Source: Ardenticatenales bacterium
GTDB lineage: Bacteria; Chloroflexota; Anaerolineae; Ardenticatenales; Ardenticatenaceae
Assembly: GCA_020634795.1 (NCBI GenBank)
Contig: JACKAZ010000012.1
Location: forward strand, 28,251-92,250
DNA length: 64,000 nt
Direction of reading: 5' to 3'
The position numbers and the translations under genes were made by a program. Numbering within the stretch: the stretch's first letter is position 1; every line of letters starts with the position of its first letter. The notes beneath the pieces are model-generated. The model did no database searches and had not been told where the DNA came from. It saw nothing but the letters and a program-made list of their open reading frames with translations. Of the stretch, positions 1-7,385 are shown piece by piece.

Positions 1-2
1 CC

Positions 3-2996
3 AACGTGCGGGCCAGCCGCTATGCGGCCCGCGTGCTAACGGAAGTCGCCGCGCCCACTTCCTACAACTTCTACTCCTTGGCGGAACGCATTACCGGCCA
101 GCCGCGCGCGGACGACAGCCTGATCCGTATGCTGCTGCGCCAAACCCTATCCGCGATGCAGGCGGCGGGTGAGCTGACCACCTTTGCCCCCGTCGCCACA
201 TTCCCCGGCTTCGAACAACTGCTCATCGAATGGCTGCGCGAGATCAAGCAGGTCGGTGCCACGACCGAGCAGGTGCGAGCGGCCATCCAGAACGAGCGTG
301 ACCGACAACTGGCCGGCCTCTATAAACGGTATCAGGCTTGGCTGGACGCCCACGACCGATACGATGCCGAAGGGTTGCTCTGGTATAGCGCCGAACGGGT
401 CGAGCGTGGCGACGTGCCGCTCCCTACCACGCCGCTCTTGCTGATCGGCTTCGATCAGTTCAACCCGCTCCAGCTCCGTTTGCTCAACGCCCTCAGTCGC
501 CACCGCCCGATCACCATCACGCTGCTGGCCGCGCCGCAGGACGAAGCGCGGCGGGGCATGGGCCGTCTCCGTCGGGCGCAGCAGCGCATCGTCGATACGC
601 TGCAACCCGCCGCCATCCATCGCTTGCCCGACGCCGGAGCAACGGATACGCTGGGCCATCTGCGCCGCGCCCTCTTTGCCACGGACGGCGTGACCCCGCG
701 CCCCAACGATGGACGACTGCGGGCCACCACGGCCCCCACGCGGGAGGACGAGGTACGGGCCGCGCTGCGCCATGTCAAGGCGCTGTTGGATCAGGGTGTC
801 GCCTCGCAGGACATCGCCATCGCCGCGCCAGAGCCGGCGCGTTACGCGCGGCTGATCGACGATCTGGCCCAGCAAGCGGCGCTGCCCCTCGCCGTGGCGC
901 AGCCGCTGCTCCAGCAGCCGATCCTCGAAGCGCTGGTCAATCTGCTTCAGCTCGCGCCCCACTTCCCGTGGCGCAGCACGATGGCCGCCCTCGACTCGCC
1001 CTACGTCCGTCAGCCCTTTTTGGACGAGGCGCAACGTCAGGAGCTGGCGCTGCTGAGCCGCCAGCGCCCCGTGGTCGAGGGGCGCGGCCAATGGTGGGCC
1101 GCGCTGGAGCCGCGCGACGAGACGAATTGGGATGCGGAACTCGGCCCCACCCCCCGCGCCGCCGAGCTGGACGAAGACAGCTTGCGGGCGATCCGCGACG
1201 GCTTGGCCGCTTTCTTCGATCGGCTCACGCCGCCCCCCAGCGCAACAGGTGCGACCTTTGTGGGCTGGATCGAGGCGGCGCTCCTCGGTGACGAAGAGGA
1301 GGATGCGGTGCAGGGCGACTCGTTGGCGCTGCGTCGCGCCGCGGCCGAAGGGCCGTTCAATGAGCGGGACATGCCCGTCCTGAGGCAAGCGATGGACTCC
1401 GCCCACCGGCTGGCCGCCTCGCTGCGGGCCATGGGCCGCGACCGGTTGGCGTGGCCAGCCTTCCGCAGCGAGCTGTTGGCGCAGTGGGGGCGTGAAAATT
1501 TTGTATTGGCCGACCCGAACCGCGTCCCGCTGCTGCACATCGGCGAGGCCCGCGCGATTCCCGTCGTGCACCTGATCGTCTTGGGGATGAGCGAGGGCGA
1601 GTTCCCGACCGCGCCGACCCCCGACCCGCTCTACAGCCCGCAGGAGCGGCGCGACTCGCCGCTCGATTTGGCGACGCCGGACGATGAGGAAGATGAGGCG
1701 ATCTGGTGGCAGGAGGTCGGACGGGTGAGCGGCTCGCTCCATCTGCTGCGCCCCCGCTTGGACGAGCGCCACGCCGCCTGGCCCGCCTCGCCGCTCTGGC
1801 AGGCGACGTTGGCGACCGTCATCCCGTCGCCCCTGACCGAGGCCACGCGACGGCTCGGCGCGCTCCCCACGCCGGACGAGGCGCTGGACGATGCGGAACG
1901 TCTCTTGGCCGCCGTCGACGCCCCCGACGAGGCGCTGGCGACGCGCCAACCGATGTGGGACGGCGTCTTGCGCGGGGTGGCGCTGATGCAACAGCGCAAT
2001 AGCCTCGAAATCGCTGGGCCGTTCGAGGGGATGATCGACGATGCCGAGCTGCAACGGGAATTGGCCGCGCAGTTCGCCGAAGCACGGCGCTGGAGTGTTT
2101 CCCGCCTGAACGATTACCACCGCTGCCCCTACGGCTTTTTCGCCCGCCACGTCCTGGCGCTTGAGCCGCAGCCCTCACCCCCCGATGGGATGACCCCTGC
2201 GCAGCGGGGCAGCCTGATCCACCACATCCTCGAAAGTGTCGTCGCCGCCGCACGAGACCAGGCGTGCCATCCTTGCGCCCGCCACGCGGCACCGCTGGCC
2301 GCGCTGCTCGATCAACAGTGTGACCGCATCTTCGCTTTTGCCCCGCTCGCCTTCGGCTTCCGACCCAGTGCGCTCTGGCCACAGGCGCAGCAGGAGATCC
2401 GCCAGATGCTCCACGCCCTGTTGCGCTGGGAATGTGAGATCAACGATGTGCTGGCCCATCCCTTCCAGCCCTACCACCAAGAGTGGCGTTTCGGGATCGA
2501 CCCCGATGGCGCCGACGCACTGACGATTGAGCACGACGGCGTACGGCTGCGGCTGCGGGGCGTGGTGGATCGGATCGACCGCGATCGCGTGGGTCGCCTG
2601 CGGATCATCGACTACAAATCGGGCGCAACCCCGATCACAGGGACGGATGTGGCGAAGGGGCGCTCGATGCAGGTCGCGCTCTACGCGCTGGCCGTCGAAC
2701 GCTTGCTCCCCGACGGTGAGGTCGCCGAGAGCTTCTATCTCCACCTGCCCAACCGCAAACAGGGCGGCTTCTTGGCCTTCAACGGCTCGGTGCAACAGCA
2801 TGGCACGGTCCGCGAAGCGCTGGACAAAACGGTCGAGGCGGTGCGGGGCGCACGGACGGGTCGCTTCCCCAGCGCCCCCTCCAAGCCCCACCAAGAACGC
2901 GCCTGCTCGCCCTACTGCGAATTGGCCGCACTCTGCCGCGTCTCGCGGGCGCAGTGGGCGAAGGCGGCGATGACGCCCGAAGAGGAAGGCGAATGA
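3..2996 (+). CDS. AddB-like PD-(D/E)XK nuclease/inactive helicase, 5' end outside the window
   Basis: This is probably the AddB-type subunit of a double-strand-break-processing helicase-nuclease. The frame is open to the window edge, so the GTG at 6 is unlikely to be the true start. The C-terminal third carries a RecB/AddB nuclease domain: a first Fe-S cysteine in YHRCPYGFF (about nt 2120), the nuclease core IIDYKSG (about nt 2606) followed by a Q..LY motif, and three clustered cysteines in CSPYCELAALC (about nt 2905-2937). One upstream Cys plus three downstream Cys is the AddB/Cas4 iron-sulphur arrangement. The N-terminal part looks like a degenerate UvrD fold without a clear Walker A. Its stop overlaps the start of the next gene (ATGA), so the two are translationally coupled, as addB-addA usually are. 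Confidence 0.85.
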   Translation, partial: NVRASRYAARVLTEVAAPTSYNFYSLAERITGQPRADDSLIRMLLRQTLSAMQAAGELTTFAPVATFPGFEQLLIEWLREIKQVGATTEQVRAAIQNERDRQLAGLYKRYQAWLDAHDRYDAEGLLWYSAERVERGDVPLPTTPLLLIGFDQFNPLQLRLLNALSRHRPITITLLAAPQDEARRGMGRLRRAQQRIVDTLQPAAIHRLPDAGATDTLGHLRRALFATDGVTPRPNDGRLRATTAPTREDEVRAALRHVKALLDQGVASQDIAIAAPEPARYARLIDDLAQQAALPLAVAQPLLQQPILEALVNLLQLAPHFPWRSTMAALDSPYVRQPFLDEAQRQELALLSRQRPVVEGRGQWWAALEPRDETNWDAELGPTPRAAELDEDSLRAIRDGLAAFFDRLTPPPSATGATFVGWIEAALLGDEEEDAVQGDSLALRRAAAEGPFNERDMPVLRQAMDSAHRLAASLRAMGRDRLAWPAFRSELLAQWGRENFVLADPNRVPLLHIGEARAIPVVHLIVLGMSEGEFPTAPTPDPLYSPQERRDSPLDLATPDDEEDEAIWWQEVGRVSGSLHLLRPRLDERHAAWPASPLWQATLATVIPSPLTEATRRLGALPTPDEALDDAERLLAAVDAPDEALATRQPMWDGVLRGVALMQQRNSLEIAGPFEGMIDDAELQRELAAQFAEARRWSVSRLNDYHRCPYGFFARHVLALEPQPSPPDGMTPAQRGSLIHHILESVVAAARDQACHPCARHAAPLAALLDQQCDRIFAFAPLAFGFRPSALWPQAQQEIRQMLHALLRWECEINDVLAHPFQPYHQEWRFGIDPDGADALTIEHDGVRLRLRGVVDRIDRDRVGRLRIIDYKSGATPITGTDVAKGRSMQVALYALAVERLLPDGEVAESFYLHLPNRKQGGFLAFNGSVQQHGTVREALDKTVEAVRGARTGRFPSAPSKPHQERACSPYCELAALCRVSRAQWAKAAMTPEEEGE

Positions 2997-5587
2997 GCCG
3001 CCGCTTGACCGCCGCCCAGCAGCGGGCCGTTGATCACGAGGGGCCAGCACTGGTGGTGCAGGCGGGCGCGGGCACGGGCAAAACGACCGTGCTGGTGGCG
3101 CGTTTCCTGCGGCTGCTGGCCGACAATCCCGAGTGGCCGCTGGAGAGCATCGTCGCGATCACCTTCACCGACAAGGCGGCGCGTGAGATGCGCGACCGGT
3201 TGCGCCGCGCCATCGACGGGCGCGCGGCGACGGAGGGCGGGCGCTGGCACGAACGGCAACGTCAGTTGTCGCGGCTGCGGGTGACCACGATCCACGCCTT
3301 TTGCGCGATGATCCTGCGCGAGAACGCCATCGCCGCCAAGCTCGATCCGCGTTTCACCGTGCTGGACGAGCGGGAGGCAGCCCTGCTTCAGGAGGAGGCG
3401 CTGGCCGCAACTCTCGCCGCCCTCGTCAACGAGGAGAGCGCGTCCCGTCCCTTGCTCGATGCGCTGCAACTCCGCGATCTCCGCCAAGAGCTGTCGGCGT
3501 TGCTCCAGCAGCGGGGTACGGTCACGCGGCTCTTTGCGGCGCTGCCCACGGCCGAGGCATGGCTGGCCCAATGGCAGGCCGAACAGCCCGCGCGCCATCG
3601 GCAGGGATGGGCCTGGCTCAATCAGCGCCATCCGCAGCTCGCGGCGGCGCTTGCCCATCTCCCCGCCGTGCCCATCGTCGACCCCAGCGATAGGCTGGCC
3701 GCCGCGGTCGAGGCGGGGCAGCAGGGCGCGGCGCTGATCAACAGCGAACAATGGCTGGCCGCGATGGAACAGTTCGAGACGATCAACCTCGTCGGCGGGA
3801 AAGCCGCTGCGTGGGGTGGCAAAGAGGCGTTGCAAGCAACCAAGGTGATGCTCAAGGCGTTGCGCGAAGCTGCGCAAGAGGCCTTGAAATTCGGCCTCTT
3901 CGCCCCGCTCGACGAACAGGACGAAGCCGCTGCGGCACAGTTGCAGCGCTGGAAGTCGCTCTGGCAACAGCTCGATGTGCGCTACAGCACGCTCAAGGCG
4001 CAGCGCCAAGCGCTCGACTACGACGATCTGGAGCTGTACACGCTGGCCCTGCTCGACCAAGCGCCGCCGAGCGAGCGGCTGCACCTCTTCCGTGCGTCGA
4101 TCCGCGAGCTGATGGTCGACGAATATCAGGATACGAATCCGACCCAGCGAGAGATCATCGACCATCTCGCGCCGGTCGGCGGCGCCATCCGCCGCTTCAT
4201 TGTGGGGGATGCGAAACAGAGCATCTACCGTTTCCGGCAGGCGCAGGTGTCGGTTTACAGCGAAACGGTGGCCGAGATTCAGCGGCGCGTCGGGGTCGCC
4301 CCCGTGGTGCTCGACCACTCCTTTCGCACCCAGCCGCGCCTGTTGGCGGCGCTCAACGCGCAGTTTGACGCGCTGTTGGCCCCGCTTGGCCCCTCGCACG
4401 AGCCGTGGGAGGCCGCGCCGGAACCGCTGGCCACGACCCTGGCCGCGCCGGACCACGCTCCGCTTCGTGTAGCCATTGTAGAATCGCCGTCACGCACGGC
4501 GGTCGCGCGGCGGCGCGAGGCCGAGGGGCAGTGGGTCGCGGCCCAGTTCAAAGCGTGGCATCAGCGCGGCATCCCGTGGGACGAGATGGCGCTGCTCTTG
4601 CGGAGCACGACGGGCCTGGACGCTTACGAGCGGGCCTTCAAAGCCGAGGGCGTGCCCTACGTCACGACGGCGGGCCGCTATTTCTACGAACAGCGCGAAG
4701 TGCAGGACACGCTGGCTCTGCTTGCGGCGCTGCACCGCCCTGCCGATGACCTGGCGTTGGCGACGATCCTGCGCTCACCCCTCTTTGCGCTGAGCGACGA
4801 AACGCTCTATCGGCTGCGCTGGCATGACGACACGGGCCAGCGCTGTGACGTGCCGCGCCCCTTCCACCACGCGCTGCGCGAACCACCGCCCAGCGCCCAG
4901 CCCGAAGCGGTGGCGCGTGCCGACACGCTGCTGCGTGAGCTGTGGACGTTGCGAGGCTATGTGTCGGTGGCCCAACTGCTGGAGCGTGCGCTGCTGCTGA
5001 CGGGCTTCGAGGCGATGCTGGCGCTGGACGATAGTGGGGAGATGGGCAGTCGACGGCGGGCGAATCTCCGCAAGCTGGTGACGCAGGCGCGCGACTTCGG
5101 CGGGGCCGATGTGGGTGCCTTCCTTGACAGCGTCAGCCTTGTGACCGCTGCCTCTCTGCGCGAAAACGAGGCGATTGCCAGCGATCCGCAGGGCGGAGCC
5201 GTCTCGATCATGACGGTTCATGGCGCGAAAGGGTTGGAATTCGAGGTCGTCGCGCTGGGTGATCTGCGCGGCGGTCGGCGGGGCAGCAGCCACCGCCCCG
5301 TGATTCGCCACGACCCGCTCTTTGGCATGGTCGCCGCCACCCGCGACGCCGACGGCGAACGCGGCTACCCCACAAGCTACCAGCAGGCCGAGTGGCTGGA
5401 GGCGCGGTTGGAGGAGGCGGAGGGCAAGCGCTTGCTCTACGTCGCCATGACCCGCGCCAAGCGGCAACTGTTGCTGGCGGGCGAGCTTGGCGGCACCGAC
5501 AATGCCCTTGATCGGCTGCTGGCGGGCTGGGAGGCGGCGGGCTACGACGAAGGCATCGATGTAGAGCGCGTTGTGGTCGAAGCGTAA
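2993..5587 (+). CDS. AddA-like UvrD/REP-family helicase without nuclease domain
   Basis: An 864-residue superfamily 1A DNA helicase, the likely motor partner of the upstream AddB-like protein. Visible motifs are Walker A GAGTGKTT near the N-terminus, motif Ia TFTDKAAREM, the Walker B box VDEYQDTNP, GDAKQSIYRFR, VHGAKGLEFEVV and the final YVAMTRAKRQLLL motif. The protein ends about 35 residues after the last helicase motif. AddA proteins usually run to about 1,200 residues and carry a C-terminal PD-(D/E)XK nuclease, which is absent here. The ATG at 2993 overlaps the upstream stop and is preferred over an upstream in-frame GTG at 2954. Either AddB supplies the only nuclease, or this is a related UvrD-AddB pair. 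Confidence 0.85.
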   Translation: MSRRLTAAQQRAVDHEGPALVVQAGAGTGKTTVLVARFLRLLADNPEWPLESIVAITFTDKAAREMRDRLRRAIDGRAATEGGRWHERQRQLSRLRVTTIHAFCAMILRENAIAAKLDPRFTVLDEREAALLQEEALAATLAALVNEESASRPLLDALQLRDLRQELSALLQQRGTVTRLFAALPTAEAWLAQWQAEQPARHRQGWAWLNQRHPQLAAALAHLPAVPIVDPSDRLAAAVEAGQQGAALINSEQWLAAMEQFETINLVGGKAAAWGGKEALQATKVMLKALREAAQEALKFGLFAPLDEQDEAAAAQLQRWKSLWQQLDVRYSTLKAQRQALDYDDLELYTLALLDQAPPSERLHLFRASIRELMVDEYQDTNPTQREIIDHLAPVGGAIRRFIVGDAKQSIYRFRQAQVSVYSETVAEIQRRVGVAPVVLDHSFRTQPRLLAALNAQFDALLAPLGPSHEPWEAAPEPLATTLAAPDHAPLRVAIVESPSRTAVARRREAEGQWVAAQFKAWHQRGIPWDEMALLLRSTTGLDAYERAFKAEGVPYVTTAGRYFYEQREVQDTLALLAALHRPADDLALATILRSPLFALSDETLYRLRWHDDTGQRCDVPRPFHHALREPPPSAQPEAVARADTLLRELWTLRGYVSVAQLLERALLLTGFEAMLALDDSGEMGSRRRANLRKLVTQARDFGGADVGAFLDSVSLVTAASLRENEAIASDPQGGAVSIMTVHGAKGLEFEVVALGDLRGGRRGSSHRPVIRHDPLFGMVAATRDADGERGYPTSYQQAEWLEARLEEAEGKRLLYVAMTRAKRQLLLAGELGGTDNALDRLLAGWEAAGYDEGIDVERVVVEA

Positions 5588-5600
5588 TGCAAGGCGCAAG

Positions 5601-6400
5601 ATGCAACGAGCGGGCGCTGTGTTTACGTTGCGCATGTAGGGGCGGGCCTTGTGCCCGCCCTCCTCGATTGCCAGCAGGGACATTGTCGAGGCAGCCGCTC
5701 GACGGGTGAGGCAGAGAGCAATACCCCGTGGCACACGGCCGCAGTCGTGGCGCGTTGCGCCAGATTCTTCGCTCCGCTCAGAATGACAAGTCGGTGGGAG
5801 TGATCGCGCGGCTTTAACATCCGGCCCGCTCCCTCGCTTCCCACCTTTCCTCCGCGTTACAAGTAGCCGAGGCTTTGCAAATCCTCGCGCGGCTCGGTGA
5901 AGGAGCAGGAGCCGTAGGAGATGAGGGCGCGTTGGCGGAGATCCGCGATTTGTTCCGTGGTGGTGCGGAGGTTCGCATCGTCGGTGAAGGTGCACGATGT
6001 AACGAGTGGGCGCTGTGTTGACGTTGCGCATGTAGGGGCGGGCCTTGTGCCCGCCCTCCTCGATTGCCAGCAGGGACATTGTCGAGGCAGCCGCGCGACG
6101 GGTGAGGCAGAGAGCAATACCCCGTGGCACACGGCCGCATGCGTGGCTTGCTGCGCCAGATTCTTCGCTCCGCTCAGAATGACAAGTCGGTGGGAGTGAT
6201 CGCGCGGCTTTAACATCCGGCCCGCTCCCTCGCTTCCCACATTTCCTCCGCGTTACAAGTAGCCGAGGCTTTGCAAATCCTCGCGCGGCTCGGTGAAGGA
6301 GCAGGAGCCGTAGGAGATGAGGGCACGTTGGCGGAGATCCGCGATTTGTTCCGTGGTGGCGCGGAGGTTGCGCCACTGCATCGCATCGTCAGTGAAGGTG
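5601..6400. repeat. 396-bp tandem direct duplication
   Basis: Two near-identical blocks lie head to tail with a period of 396 bp: about 5601-5996 and 5997-6400. Each contains a palindromic GGGCGGGCCTTGTGCCCGCCC element, an inverted motif reading TTCTTCGCTCCGCTCAGAAT, and the last 45 or so codons of the gene at 6253-7236. The left copy carries a detached gene tail with a 12-bp deletion relative to the intact gene (GAGGTTCGCATCG against GAGGTTGCGCCACTGCATCG). No separate gene is seen in 5588-6252. Confidence 0.9.
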
Positions 6401-7236
6401 AAGGCGGCGTTGTCCTGTTCCAGCATGATCTGGGTGAGGATGTTCATCGGCAGATTGTTGCTCCAATCGAGCAGCCCAGCGAAAAAGAGGTTGAAGAAGC
6501 CGTGCTGGATGTGCCCTTCCTCCTCGTTGAAGGCGCGGACGGGGTGGTGGAGCCCCGCCGTCGCCTTGAGCGGGACGTTGGCGGCGTGGGCCACGTCGAT
6601 GGCGAAGGCGACCTGCTCGGGGAAGGGGAAGGCGGGGTTGGGGGTGCGCCCGCAGCGCAGCTTGAAGCCGACCGCCCGCCGCCCGACGGCGTGGTTGTGC
6701 GCCGCAATCGCCTCGACCGTCAGCGCGACCCGCTCGGCCCAGTGCGCGTTGGGCGGCACTTCGTAGAAGATCATCGGATCGCCGATGGGGGCCAGCCGCT
6801 GGTCGACCGCCGCCATCAGCCGCTGGTCGTCCTTCAGGTTGAGCGTATCGAGCAAACCATCATCGGGCAGCGTTGCTTCGATCACGTCGACGCGTACCGC
6901 ACGGCCATGGCGCTGCTGGAACGTGGCGATTTGCGAGGCCGCGACCTCGATATGGCTGAGGAAAAGATCGCGGCTATCGCCACGACCGGGCAGCACGGCA
7001 AGGGGCAAGGGATCGGCATCGCTCAATTGCGTGGGCAGCGCCGCGCTCAGCGCGTCCAAGCGGCTGGCGGGGACGATGAAGCGGCCCAGCATCCACGCTT
7101 CCGGCTCTTGGCGGTAGCGCAGGTAGTTGTCGATCGCGTGTTGCATCGTCAGTTCGGCGGGCGGGAAGAGGCCCGCGTAGTCGATCAGGCCGTGCATCAG
7201 GGCGCGGAGGCTGGCGGGAGTCGTGGTGTCGCTCAT
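6253..7236 (-). CDS. conserved hypothetical protein
   Basis: A 327-residue, probably cytosolic protein. I recognise the family only as conserved hypothetical: it has an N-terminal DYAGLFPPA segment, a central VGFKLRCG, and a C-terminal FKATAGLHHPVR-like stretch (here LKATAGLHHPVR) followed by HGFFNLFFAG. The alternating strand and helix pattern would suit an alpha/beta barrel, but this is inference. The ATG at 7236 is chosen over an upstream in-frame start at 7275 because similarity-like sequence begins at SDTTTPASL. The last 45 codons lie inside the duplicated block, so a second, detached tail exists at about 5860-5995. Nothing nearby suggests a pathway. Confidence 0.75.
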   Translation of the reverse strand: MSDTTTPASLRALMHGLIDYAGLFPPAELTMQHAIDNYLRYRQEPEAWMLGRFIVPASRLDALSAALPTQLSDADPLPLAVLPGRGDSRDLFLSHIEVAASQIATFQQRHGRAVRVDVIEATLPDDGLLDTLNLKDDQRLMAAVDQRLAPIGDPMIFYEVPPNAHWAERVALTVEAIAAHNHAVGRRAVGFKLRCGRTPNPAFPFPEQVAFAIDVAHAANVPLKATAGLHHPVRAFNEEEGHIQHGFFNLFFAGLLDWSNNLPMNILTQIMLEQDNAAFTFTDDAMQWRNLRATTEQIADLRQRALISYGSCSFTEPREDLQSLGYL

Positions 7237-7385
7237 GGTGTTGGCTCGTGGTGACCTGTTGATGATGTGCGGCAATTTTGGGCGAAAGTGGGAAAACGGA
7301 AAAGCGTTGAAACGTCAAAGCGTTCAAGCGGTTCGTGCGCTCGCTAAGCGCATCGCTTACTTCGTGTAGTGATCCAACCTTCAGT

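Noticed and set aside
147..2150. Long minus-strand open frame (667 codons) opposite the AddB-like gene
   Set aside because: It is antisense to a well-supported gene; long antisense frames are common in high-GC DNA, and the translation is low complexity (Arg, Gly, Gln, His) without motifs.
4775..6376. Minus-strand open frame of 533 codons spanning the 3' end of the helicase and the duplicated block
   Set aside because: Its translation is repetitive and comes from the duplicated intergenic block; it includes the well-known artefact of translating the TTCTTCGCTCCGCTCAGAAT repeat.
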